Shown here in pieces: positions 16,506 through 24,772 of a stretch of 64,000 bases of DNA; position 1 is the first letter of the stretch, and every line of letters begins with the position of its first letter. Position numbers and translations under genes: made by a program. Source of the DNA: Terriglobia bacterium (GTDB taxonomy: Bacteria; Acidobacteriota; Thermoanaerobaculia; Thermoanaerobaculales; Thermoanaerobaculaceae); assembly GCA_020073245.1 (NCBI GenBank), contig JAIQFQ010000030.1, positions 1 through 64,000 of the forward strand, written 5' to 3'. The notes below the pieces were generated by a model. That model saw only the letters and a list, made by a program, of their open reading frames with translations, made no database searches and was not told where the DNA came from.

Positions 16506-18170
16506 ATGGCGAAGGTCGCGGGGGAAGGAAACGGCGGTGCCCTTGCACAGGGGCTGAACCGTGCGACTGTTGCCCCGCCTACGAGGCCGGGGGGCTCCGG
16601 CCGCAACGCGGTACTGGTGGCGACGGGCATCGCCCTGTCGCGGGGCATCGGTCTGGTCCGCGAGCGGGTCTTCTCCCACTACTTCGGCCTCTCCGATGCC
16701 GGCGACGCCTTCAAGGCGGCGTTCAAGATCCCGAACCTGCTGCAGAACCTCTTCGGCGAGGGGGTGCTCTCGGCCTCGTTCATTCCCGTCTACTCGGCCG
16801 AACTCGCCGGCGGCGACCAGGAGGAGGCGGACCGGGTCGCCGGCGCCGTGCTCGCCCTGCTGTCGCTGGCGGTCGCGATCATCGTCCTGGCCGGAGTGCT
16901 CCTGACGCCCTGGCTCATCGCCGCGATCGCGCCGGGGTTCACCGGCGTCAAGAGGGCGCTCGCGATCCGACTCGTGCGGATCCTCTTCCCCGGCGCCGGC
17001 CTCCTGGTGCTGTCCGCGTGGTGTCTGGGGATCCTCAACAGCCACCGCAGGTTCTTCCTCTCGTACACGGCGCCCGTGGGGTGGAACCTGGCCATGATTG
17101 CGACGCTCGTGTGGCTTGGCCAGAGCATCGGCGAGTACCCGTTGGCGGAGGCCTTGGCCTGGGGATCGGTGGCTGGAAGCGCCCTCCAGCTTGGCGTCCA
17201 GCTCCCCACCGTGATGCGGTTGCTCGGCCAGCTGCGGCTTTCGCTGGGTCGCGGGGACGCGAGGGTGCGCACGGTGGTGACCAATTTCCTGCCGGCCTTC
17301 CTGGGCCGCGGCGTGGTCCAGGTCTCGGCGTACGTGGACACCCTGCTCGCCAGCTTCCTGCCTGCGGGCGCAGTCACCGCCCTCGCCAACGCCCAGACGC
17401 TGTACACGCTGCCGGTGAGCCTGTTCGGGATGTCGGTATCGGCCGCCGAGCTGCCCGAGATGTCGTCGGCGCTGGGCTCCGAGGCCGAGGTGGCCGCCGA
17501 GCTCCGGTTGCGCCTCGCCACCGGGCTGGAGCGCATCGCGTTCCTCGTGGTCCCCTCGGCGGTCGCCTTCCTGGCGCTGGGAGACATCGTGACGTCGGTG
17601 GTCTACCAATCCGGCAGGTTCTCCCGCGCCGACTCGGTGTACGTCTGGGGCATCCTGGGCGCCGCCGGGATCGGGCTGCTGGCCACCACCATGGCGCGGC
17701 TCTATTCCTCGAGCTTCTATGCCCTCAGGGACACGAAGACGCCGCTGCGCTTTGCCGTCGCGCGGGTGCTCGTGGGAACCGCGCTCGGAGCCGTCCTGGC
17801 GTTCCTGGCGCCCGGGTGGCTGGGGATCCCTCCCCGCTGGGGCGCGGCCGGGATCGCCCTGGCCTCGGCGACGGCAGGGTGGGTCGAGTTCGCGCTGCTG
17901 CGGCGGGCGCTCGGCCGCCGCATCGGCCGCGCGGGGCTCGGTGCCTCCCTCGCCTTGCGGCTGTGGGCCGCCGCCGCCGTCGGCGCCGCGCTGGCCTGGG
18001 GGGCCAAGCTCGGCCTTGGCGTCAGCCGACCGTTGCTGCTGGGTGCCGTCTCCCTCCCGCTGTTCGGCGGCGGCTACCTCGCTGCCGCCGCCGCCCTGCG
18101 TGTCGCCCAGGCGACCTCCATCCTTGAGCGCGCACTCAGGGCGCGCGGGCGGGACCAGCGTCCCGATTGA
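16506..18170 (+). CDS. murJ: Lipid II flippase MurJ
   Basis: This is a 554-residue polytopic inner-membrane protein of the MurJ/MviN family, which moves lipid II across the membrane for peptidoglycan synthesis. The ATG follows AAGGGGGCCGA. After a polar N-terminus of about 30 residues the first helices carry the family text GIALSRGIGLVRERVFSHYFGLS, DAFKAAFKIPNLLQNLFGEG and LSASFIPVYS. Around 14 hydrophobic segments follow, with the conserved Arg-rich start and the NxxLLASFLPAGAVTALxxAQ-like region near the middle. Length and order are normal for the family. It stands alone, as is common. Confidence 0.95.
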   Translation: MAKVAGEGNGGALAQGLNRATVAPPTRPGGSGRNAVLVATGIALSRGIGLVRERVFSHYFGLSDAGDAFKAAFKIPNLLQNLFGEGVLSASFIPVYSAELAGGDQEEADRVAGAVLALLSLAVAIIVLAGVLLTPWLIAAIAPGFTGVKRALAIRLVRILFPGAGLLVLSAWCLGILNSHRRFFLSYTAPVGWNLAMIATLVWLGQSIGEYPLAEALAWGSVAGSALQLGVQLPTVMRLLGQLRLSLGRGDARVRTVVTNFLPAFLGRGVVQVSAYVDTLLASFLPAGAVTALANAQTLYTLPVSLFGMSVSAAELPEMSSALGSEAEVAAELRLRLATGLERIAFLVVPSAVAFLALGDIVTSVVYQSGRFSRADSVYVWGILGAAGIGLLATTMARLYSSSFYALRDTKTPLRFAVARVLVGTALGAVLAFLAPGWLGIPPRWGAAGIALASATAGWVEFALLRRALGRRIGRAGLGASLALRLWAAAAVGAALAWGAKLGLGVSRPLLLGAVSLPLFGGGYLAAAAALRVAQATSILERALRARGRDQRPD

Positions 18171-18190
18171 CGGGTGCCGGCCGGACTCTT

Positions 18191-18341
18191 CGGCCTGCTC
18201 CTGCCCCTCGCCTCGCTCCGCCTCACCGACGCCGAGGTGAGGAAGCTTGACGCCGCGTCGGCGTAGATCCGGAGACCCTCGCGAGCCAACCCGCCGAGGC
18301 CCCGGAAGGAAAGTGTGATGGTGATACCCGGTACCGATGCG
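18191..18341 (+). pseudogene. Aldo/keto reductase relic (3' end and downstream sequence)
   Basis: The reading LPLASLRLTDAEVRKLDAAS then TAG matches the C-terminus of the reductase at 4887-5819 (LPVASLRLTDDEVAKLNAAS then TAG). The match continues past the stop. In both places ATGGTGATAC lies exactly 52 bases after the stop, followed six bases later by CCGATG. Nothing upstream belongs to the gene, so this is a truncated duplication next to murJ. Confidence 0.75.
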
Positions 18342-18384
18342 AAGATGATACGAAGGCGAGACGCTGGTGTCAGGTGTCTGTCCG

Positions 18385-20685
18385 CTATCGGATTTCCAGA
18401 GCCGCGCGATAGCCAGGGTGGATTGCCGCCCGCGCTGTGCCGCTTCGAAAGCGATGGAGGAGTCTATCCACGTTGTATCTGACCTCATATGAGTATTGCG
18501 CCGCATCTGCGTCGCTGTCCGTAACTCCGAGAAAACCAAACCATGCCAGGAGCTCAATGACCTGCGCCCAGCTATCCTCCGGCACACCGGCTGAATTCAG
18601 AACCCTTTCCAGGTCGCCACGTGACATCACCTTTGGCACGCCCCTGAAGGCGAAGACAACTCCATCAAGGGAGGGCTGAGTGTCCGCAATCTCAAAAGCG
18701 GTGGTGAGCAGGAGGTCCTCAGAGTAGCTCTGTTCGGCTTGCCGGATGTCGCTCTCAGTGACACGATTATGGCTCCGATTGACCGCGACCTCAATCGCCC
18801 GCTGAAGAAACTGCAGGATGTCCCTGGGACGCATGAGGGTCCGCTCCAGCATGAACCTAAAGGAGTCCTCAGCCCCAATGTGAGAGTCAAACAGCCGTGG
18901 CCAGATCTCTCGGAACTGCCCAGTGAGTGCGGTACTGGCCGCTACCCTCTTTCGAACGATTTCTTCGAACACCTGCGGGTCGTCCCAGTCGAGTCTGATT
19001 GCGCTGTCCTTTCCCTTGTCAGGGGTCTCCTGGACCAGATGTTCGTACACGTCCGTGCGAAGAAAGACTAGGCATCGTAGCTCGACGCTTCTGACCTCGA
19101 ACTGCTGTTGCAGCTTTCGCGCCGCCTCGAGCAGAGCCCGCAGGATTACTATGTCTGTGGCCTTCGTTCCGCGCGTAGGCCACCCTTTGTCCAAGTTATC
19201 GATGAGGAGCCAGACGGCCTCCTTCTCTTGCAAGTAAGCACTAAGGGCAGCCTCAAGTGATCGAATGTCTCCCTTGAAGATAATGTCGGTAACGCGGTCG
19301 CGGGGCCCGACGGCTCCCTTGGCCGCGAACTCGACCTCGATTCGGTCCACCTGCTTCAGGAGGCGTTGCGAAAGATCGTCCTCGACATCGAGGCCTAGCA
19401 CACCATAGATACGTTCAATCGCCCGCCACCGTTCAAAGCGCTCCGGGTCCCGTTGTGAAAAAGCACGCTCGTCCCATATGATCTTGTGTGCAATCTCAGC
19501 CAGCAAAATGAATGTCCAAAAAGCAGTCATGGTGTGCTCTTGCACTCCAGGTGAAAGCGCACCGAGGACCGTCTCTCGGAGCTTCAGGAACTGATGACCC
19601 TCAGGCCTGAGATCAAGCACAAGATTGCTGTGACCCCGCCCTACCGAAGCGCGCACCGCGTAAAACAGGGCGGTTTTGCCTGTCCCCTTCCTGCCGACCA
19701 CGAGCCTGGAATGGCCATGCCGGGCCCCTTGGAACTGGCCAGTCTGCACGAAGTACTCCCTTAGCCCTCCAATCTCGTTCTCGGCTGCCGGGTCACCTAG
19801 GTCAAGCTTCTCGAGGACGCCCTCGGGCAGCACGACTGATGACTCAACTGGCTTCTGCAATTGCTGCACGACTAGCCGAATTGAACGCTCGAGCAAGGCA
19901 GGAATGTGGTCCGGGATGGCGTAGCTCTGAACTACGTCCCGATAATCAAGTGGTTGGTCAATGGCCTCCTCCTGCAGCATTACCACCACCTTTTGCTCGG
20001 CCATCGCCACACCGGCCAGGAGAGCGCAGAGCGCGTTGTGAACCAGCGCCCCTCTCCGCTCTGGGCTGAGGAGGTGCGCAACAATGCCAACTGAACCACT
20101 TACCTGGCGTCTTGCCTCGAAGAGGGAGAGCCGCGGTGTTTCTACGGCATCGTAGGTGCGAAACCTTAGTGCGGACTTCTTCAACGTCGAGAGCAACTTC
20201 ACGGCACCGTCGGTATTCACTGGACCCTTCAGCACGTACAACGGGGTTTCGCTAAAGAGTCGAACCGGTGGACGCGGGATTGGCTGGCCAGGAAGTGCCA
20301 AATTGAGCCGGTCCGAGAGTTGCTCCGAGTTTGCAAAGTCGAGGTAGCCGATCGTGTCCAACACTCCCAACTCGTCGAAATCCCGCTTGCTGGCCATGTA
20401 AGAGGTGTCCCTAACCAACAGGACCGGCCGCCCAAGACCTATGGAAAACCCTATTTCAAAGAGGAGATTGAAGTTCAGCGTGGTAACGTCCGCAACGATC
20501 GACGTGGCGAAGCGGGCCGCCTTGCAGATTTCGCAGAAAATGATCCGGCCAGAGATTGGCAGATCCTTCCATGTGCGCCAGTTGCTCTCACTCCGCGTGG
20601 CCCGAAGACGCTCGACGGCGGCCTCGATTGTTGCCGCGATTTGCGGTGGATGTGAGGAGTGGCTCGAAAGCCGAGGCTTGATCAA
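18385..20685 (-). CDS. Large P-loop ATPase with two N-terminal TIR/deoxyribosyltransferase-like domains (Sll1717-like)
   Basis: This is a 766-residue protein. Residues about 5-130 form a Rossmann-like domain with 'SIVADVTTLNFNLLFEIGFSIGLGRPVLLV', the pattern of TIR-like and nucleoside-deoxyribosyltransferase-like domains; E77 is the candidate catalytic acid. Residues about 148-280 look like a second related fold. A P-loop ATPase follows: Walker A GRKGTGKT at 331-338, Walker B VWLLIDNLD at 491-499, and an arginine-bearing LVFLRTDVYEHL strand. The C-terminus resembles a winged helix. The nearest named group I know is the Sll1717-type P-loop ATPase, found in defence settings. The start is TTG at 20685; no in-frame ATG precedes it, and a 16-codon frame (MVDSPKSLVKEALDGD) ends in a TGA overlapping this TTG. 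The gene looks richer in A/T than its neighbours. It is the last gene of a same-strand block with two nucleases. Confidence 0.75.
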   Translation of the reverse strand: MIKPRLSSHSSHPPQIAATIEAAVERLRATRSESNWRTWKDLPISGRIIFCEICKAARFATSIVADVTTLNFNLLFEIGFSIGLGRPVLLVRDTSYMASKRDFDELGVLDTIGYLDFANSEQLSDRLNLALPGQPIPRPPVRLFSETPLYVLKGPVNTDGAVKLLSTLKKSALRFRTYDAVETPRLSLFEARRQVSGSVGIVAHLLSPERRGALVHNALCALLAGVAMAEQKVVVMLQEEAIDQPLDYRDVVQSYAIPDHIPALLERSIRLVVQQLQKPVESSVVLPEGVLEKLDLGDPAAENEIGGLREYFVQTGQFQGARHGHSRLVVGRKGTGKTALFYAVRASVGRGHSNLVLDLRPEGHQFLKLRETVLGALSPGVQEHTMTAFWTFILLAEIAHKIIWDERAFSQRDPERFERWRAIERIYGVLGLDVEDDLSQRLLKQVDRIEVEFAAKGAVGPRDRVTDIIFKGDIRSLEAALSAYLQEKEAVWLLIDNLDKGWPTRGTKATDIVILRALLEAARKLQQQFEVRSVELRCLVFLRTDVYEHLVQETPDKGKDSAIRLDWDDPQVFEEIVRKRVAASTALTGQFREIWPRLFDSHIGAEDSFRFMLERTLMRPRDILQFLQRAIEVAVNRSHNRVTESDIRQAEQSYSEDLLLTTAFEIADTQPSLDGVVFAFRGVPKVMSRGDLERVLNSAGVPEDSWAQVIELLAWFGFLGVTDSDADAAQYSYEVRYNVDRLLHRFRSGTARAAIHPGYRAALEIR

Positions 20686-20764
20686 TCTCCATCCAAGGCC
20701 TCCTTCACCAGTGACTTCGGACTGTCAACCATAGTCTCACACCACCCGCTGGACGTCAGTCAAC

Positions 20765-21679
20765 CTAGCCACGGAACACCAGGTCTGCATGCCACTCGAG
20801 GAACTCGCGGTTGGGGCGGTCGTCAGCAGCCCGGGGAAGCCACAGTTCGCTTCCGGCGAGCTGCAGGTACTCCTCGCCGTTGTGGAAGTCCTCCTTCAGC
20901 TTTCGGCTGACGCGGAAGCGATGGTCCGGCGTGACGGTGACGTAGCCGCGATCGAACAGGCGGTGGATGTCGGAGCGCAGCAGGAGTCCGTTCGTGGTTT
21001 CGTGGCGGCCGCCATCCTTCACTGGCTTGATATGTGCCGCCTCTAGCACCGGCAGGACGCGCTCCCTCGTAATCGCGCAGCGGCGTTCGTAGATATCGGT
21101 CACGACGACACGGAACGAACCCTGGCCGAGGCGTGGCCGGACCGGCACCGGGTCGCCGAACATCGGCCTCTCCTCGCCAATCCTCGGCGCCGCCGACGCC
21201 GCAACGCGCTCGCGCACAGTCTTCCAAAGCGCCGCGCCGGTTTCCGCTCTAAGGTCGAAGCTCCGGCCGGGGCCGTAACTGCGGCCGAAGTAGTCCGCGG
21301 TTGCAATCCATTGGTCCTGTTCAAAGAAGAACGGCTGTTCGAGAATGATGCAGCCGATTGGGTGATTCTCGTCCGCCTCCGACTGCCCGGGCCGGTACTT
21401 CTCGATCCTGCGCCGCATCTCTTCCAGCGAGGTCGCACCGTTCTTTACCCCGAACGCCTCCCACGCGAGGATCGTTGGGCAAAGCGAAAAGTGGGCGAAG
21501 AACCCCCCACCAACGATGAAGTTGCGTGGGCTATGAAGCTGGAAAAGAAAGGGCCCGCCCGGCTCCAGCGTTCGGAACTGCCGGGAACCTCCAGGCTGCC
21601 AGAAGTTGACCTCGTCGGGCTGCAGGGCCTTCAGGTACCAGAACCAGTCGTAGTCGGTGATGCCGACGTAGAGCCTCAT
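20765..21679 (-). CDS. HNH endonuclease with N-terminal PUA/EVE-like domain
   Basis: This is a 304-residue predicted nuclease. The C-terminal part is an HNH module: the strand 'YERRCAITRERVLPVLEAAHIKPV' (H216), then TTNGLLLRSDIHRLFDRGYV with N230 and H239. The N-terminal 150 residues (MRLYVGITDYDWFWYL, EVNFWQPGG, PFLFQLHSPRNFIVGGGFF) read like a PUA/EVE-type beta-barrel, a fold often used to recognise modified bases; this is an inference from style. The ATG at 21679 overlaps the stop of the upstream HNH gene by ATGA, so the two are translationally coupled. The ATPase begins 79 bases downstream on the same strand. Confidence 0.85.
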   Translation of the reverse strand: MRLYVGITDYDWFWYLKALQPDEVNFWQPGGSRQFRTLEPGGPFLFQLHSPRNFIVGGGFFAHFSLCPTILAWEAFGVKNGATSLEEMRRRIEKYRPGQSEADENHPIGCIILEQPFFFEQDQWIATADYFGRSYGPGRSFDLRAETGAALWKTVRERVAASAAPRIGEERPMFGDPVPVRPRLGQGSFRVVVTDIYERRCAITRERVLPVLEAAHIKPVKDGGRHETTNGLLLRSDIHRLFDRGYVTVTPDHRFRVSRKLKEDFHNGEEYLQLAGSELWLPRAADDRPNREFLEWHADLVFRG

Positions 21680-22629
21680 CGCAGCCCGCCTTCAACACGC
21701 TGGCGGAACCGGTCGTACCGCCTCTCAAGGAACCAGGGGGCCGGTCGATCCGACGGACGGGACGGGCGGTGGATGAGCTGCCCGTGGATCCCCTGCAGCC
21801 CATGCCGGAGCATCGGGCCGTCCTCCTCGCGCAGGATCGCCCCGCTCACCTCGACAGTGAGGTCGGGCCGGATCCCGAAGAAGTACTGGTCGAACGCCGC
21901 GTGGTGCAGCTTGCAGAGCGCGAGCCCGTTCGGAACGATCGGCTCGCTGTCCGGCTCGCCGTCCGGGATGATGTGCGCCGCGTCGAGCAGCTCCTCGTGG
22001 CGGAGGCGGCAAAGAGCGCACTGGTGCTGATAGGCCCGCATCACCCGCTCGTGGAAGGCTTGCTGGTGCAGGCGAACCCGGACGGTCGCCGTGATGTAGG
22101 CGCGGCGGGCGTTGGTCCCGGGGTCGTCCGCCGGCAGCTCATCAACGCCTCTCCGCCCGTCCGCAACCCGGAGACGACGGCTGAGATCGGGCCGGGCGTC
22201 GACTTGGACGGAGAACGCCAGAGCGCCCCGATCGTCACCGACTATATACACGGGCCAGGCAGCGATGCACCGTCCAGGGACGAAGCCGTTGAAGTAGATG
22301 AGTGGTACGCCCAGCCGCATGGCCTCGCGCAGGCCGACGTTGTCCCGGTGGTCGGGGTCGGAGCCCCGGTAGTGGTAACGAAGGAGGTCGCTTCCTTCGA
22401 AGCCGTCGTCATAGCGACCGTTCCAGATAGTCGTGATCGAGATGGGCAACGCCATCTGATACGGCTTGAAGATCCCCTGCGGACCGACCAGTCGAACCGG
22501 CCCCCCTTCGAACATGAACCCGGTTTCAAGCAACCGGCGCGGCAGCGAATCCCCGTGAATCCGCTCCTGCGCTTCCAGCCACTGGAACGCGGCCATGCGG
22601 ATGCGGATGTCGTCCGCTGACGATCCCAT
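21676..22629 (-). CDS. HNH endonuclease with N-terminal SRA/PUA-like domain
   Basis: This is a 317-residue predicted nuclease. The C-terminal HNH module has a zinc pair: CALC (C204, C207), AAHI (H219), VPNGLALCKLHH (N234, C239, H242). The N-terminal half, with 'GRYDDGFEGSDLLRYHYRG', 'DNVGLREAMRLGVPLIYF' and CIAAWPVYIVGDD, resembles SRA/YDG-type domains that read modified cytosine, though not closely enough to be sure. The ATG at 22629 was chosen because it opens a coherent protein after AGAGGGAAC. It overlaps the next HNH gene by four bases and starts 71 bases after the radical SAM gene. Modification-dependent restriction is a reasonable hypothesis. Confidence 0.85.
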   Translation of the reverse strand: MGSSADDIRIRMAAFQWLEAQERIHGDSLPRRLLETGFMFEGGPVRLVGPQGIFKPYQMALPISITTIWNGRYDDGFEGSDLLRYHYRGSDPDHRDNVGLREAMRLGVPLIYFNGFVPGRCIAAWPVYIVGDDRGALAFSVQVDARPDLSRRLRVADGRRGVDELPADDPGTNARRAYITATVRVRLHQQAFHERVMRAYQHQCALCRLRHEELLDAAHIIPDGEPDSEPIVPNGLALCKLHHAAFDQYFFGIRPDLTVEVSGAILREEDGPMLRHGLQGIHGQLIHRPSRPSDRPAPWFLERRYDRFRQRVEGGLR

Positions 22630-22700
22630 GCTCGTATTGTTCCCTCTGCATCCTACCGCCGATGTGGTCGGAGAGCCCCGGAGGGTCGTCGGGTGCGCCC

Positions 22701-23567
22701 CTAGCCGATGGACCCTATCTCGCAATCGATCCTGCGCTGGCGGCAGAAGCGCCGCACGATCTGTGCCTGGGCGCGATAGAAGGTGTTGGCGGAGTGGACC
22801 GCGGTCACGCTCGCGTTGTAGTTCCAGCGGCCCCAGAAGAGGTGATCGACGAACGACACGGCTTCGAGGAGAGGCGAGAGGTCCTGCTCGATGATGTTGG
22901 GCGTGGGGTAGGGTTCGATGTGGACGTGGGTGCGACACCCGGCCTCGTGGAGCCGGCGCAGGGCCGCGATGCGCTCGGCATACGGGGCCGCGCCCGGCTC
23001 CCACCGGCGGCGGAAGTCCTCGTCGAGCGATGCCAGGCTGATCCCGTGGTCGTTGTCGGCCCCGAAACGGCTGCGATCGGCGAGCGCGATGGGCAGGATG
23101 CCTTTGGTCAACAGCGAGCACGTGACGTCGTGCCGGTTGAGGAGCTCGACGATCTCGAGCGACAGCGCGCCGACCTCCGGATAACCGACCATGAACGGAT
23201 CGGTCGTCAGACACAGGTGGACGCTTCGGACAGCCCGGAACTTCCCGTTCAACTCGCGTTCGAGCAAGGCGAGCGCGTTGCCCACCAGACGGGGGCGGCG
23301 CCAGTCGCAGGCGTCGCGGACGCGGCCGTAGTGCTTGGCCATCATGAAGGCGTAGCAGGGGTAGCGGCAGCCATGGCTGCACCCCTGCACGTGGTTGATG
23401 CCGAAGAAGCCGAGGCCGCTCCTGTAGAGGAGGCTCTTGCGGTTGATGCGTTCCATCCCCACGACCGACCCTCGGATGTCTCCTCCGGCTGCAGCTGCAG
23501 CGGTGGCGGCGCTCGGCGAGAAGCCGAGCGCGAGCTGACGTGGGGACGTCCTTTTGGGCCTGCTCAT
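22701..23567 (-). CDS. Radical SAM protein, spore-photoproduct-lyase-like family
   Basis: This is a 288-residue radical SAM enzyme. The iron-sulfur motif is GCSHGCRYPCYAF, that is C63-x3-C67-x3-C71, one residue longer than the usual Cx3Cx2C. I recall this spacing from the SPL-like subfamily annotated as DNA-repair photolyase-like; the true substrate is unknown. The rest follows the partial TIM barrel (SVHLCLTTDPFMVGYP, VTCSLLTKGILPIAL, GISLASLDEDFRRRWEPGAAP, THVHIEPYPTPNI). It is the first gene of the minus-strand block that continues with two HNH nucleases and the ATPase, though it may be an unrelated housekeeping neighbour. Confidence 0.85.
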   Translation of the reverse strand: MSRPKRTSPRQLALGFSPSAATAAAAAGGDIRGSVVGMERINRKSLLYRSGLGFFGINHVQGCSHGCRYPCYAFMMAKHYGRVRDACDWRRPRLVGNALALLERELNGKFRAVRSVHLCLTTDPFMVGYPEVGALSLEIVELLNRHDVTCSLLTKGILPIALADRSRFGADNDHGISLASLDEDFRRRWEPGAAPYAERIAALRRLHEAGCRTHVHIEPYPTPNIIEQDLSPLLEAVSFVDHLFWGRWNYNASVTAVHSANTFYRAQAQIVRRFCRQRRIDCEIGSIG

Positions 23568-23778
23568 CCTCGGTTGTCCGGGGTCGGATCCGAACCTGCG
23601 TCCCGACCGGCCCGCGATTGTTTCACCACTTTTGCTTCTTATGCCAATCCTCCCTTTGCTGCTACCTGCCGGAGCGGAGCGAAGCTAGGTGGTAGGTGAA
23701 GCAGGGCTTCGGGTGCTGGTGGCCGGCCCCGAGCGGGCAGGGTGGCCGTTCCATGGTGTGGTGGCGCCGCCCCTGCTC

Positions 23779-24321
23779 CTACTCCCAGGTGAAGCTCCAA
23801 CGGAGCGCGTTGAGGTTGCTGGCGTCGATCGACACTCGGAGCATCCGGGTTCTCGTGCACTCCAGAACGCCCGCGATGTAGCCAGCCACGATCTCAAGGA
23901 AAGGAGTGGGCAGGTCTGGGAAGCCCTCGACGAGGAGGCGTCCCTCGGTCTGACTCACCACCTGCCCGGAGGCCTTGCCCGTGTCGAAATGGATCGACCA
24001 GAGTCGCGCGCTCTGGGAGAGCGCGAAGTGTGGGGTCGCCACGGTCAGGATCGACTTGTAGACGAAGTTGAGGTTGTACTGCGCCTGCTCCTCTCCCAAA
24101 CTCCTCAGGGGGTTGAGCGCCCCCGGGAAGACCAACGGCGCCGCCAGGCTCAAGATCGTAGCAGCAGTCTCGACGGGCACCCAAGAGATCGGCAGCGCGG
24201 TCTTGTAGACCTGGGCATCTTCAGGAGAGAGCTGTCCCAGAAGCGCGGCCTCGACGCTGGGATCCTTCTTCCGCAAGGTCTGTCTCAAGGCGTGAATGTT
24301 GGTACCTTTGTACTTCGCCAT
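23779..24321 (-). CDS. Hypothetical protein, TIGR02265/DUF2378-like
   Basis: This is a 180-residue cytoplasmic protein; the ATG at 24321 follows GGGAGGGTCACC. It is mainly helical with a central segment (SWVPVETAATILSLAAPLVFPG, then LNPLRSLGEEQAQYNL) reminiscent of a myxobacterial family known as DUF2378/TIGR02265. The end is beta-rich (TRTRMLRVSIDASNLNALRWSFTWE). No catalytic or metal motif stands out. The family assignment is from memory and tentative, and the function is unknown. It stands apart from its neighbours. Confidence 0.7.
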   Translation of the reverse strand: MAKYKGTNIHALRQTLRKKDPSVEAALLGQLSPEDAQVYKTALPISWVPVETAATILSLAAPLVFPGALNPLRSLGEEQAQYNLNFVYKSILTVATPHFALSQSARLWSIHFDTGKASGQVVSQTEGRLLVEGFPDLPTPFLEIVAGYIAGVLECTRTRMLRVSIDASNLNALRWSFTWE

Positions 24322-24772
24322 GGTGACCCTCCCGGTTCGAGAACCCCGCCTGGGCTCGTGGTGTTTTGATTCACGTTACACCTTGCGACGCCGGCGAACA
24401 AACGGATAGGAGGTTGCTCTTCACTGGGTTGGAGGATGCAGCCGCGCAAGGATGGATCGGCACCGGATAGCACTATCTCACCATCCAGCCCACGGCGCCG
24501 CGGCAACCCTGACTGGCGGGCGACGCTGAGGCTTCACAGCGGCTATCCCCGGAGCACCGTGTCCGCAACAGGAGTCAGGTATGCAGGCAGGGGAGGTACG
24601 ACGGTTGTGTCCCGCCGACGATAAGGTGAACTCGCTGAACGACGCGCCGGCGTGCCGCCGGTTCGCGCCCTGAGAAGACGACGGGCGGCCGCATGGGCCG
24701 CCGCCCGGATCGTCAGCCCGACCGCGACGCGGAGCAGCCGCCGTTCTTCCGCGCCTGTCCGCTCGAGGGGTG
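24322..24772. other. Intergenic region between two minus-strand genes
   Basis: 450 bases. A strong hairpin lies at 24677-24714, listed separately. Bases just upstream of 24321 are relatively AT-rich (TTTTGATTCACGTTACACC) and may hold the promoter of the hypothetical gene. No ORF with a ribosome site was seen. Confidence 0.45.
24677..24714 (-). terminator. GC-rich hairpin after the M48 protease gene
   Basis: GGGCGGCC and GGGCCGCCGCCC pair around a GCAT loop, with outer CGG/CCG and GACGA/TCGTC pairs. It begins 59 bases past the protease stop. There is no clear T-run, so it may be a transcript-stabilising or REP-like hairpin rather than a classic terminator. Confidence 0.45.

Noticed and set aside
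16452..18587. Minus-strand open frame of about 700 codons over murJ
   Set aside because: Composition is that of a GC shadow (runs of G, E, R, P) and it crosses the murJ boundaries.
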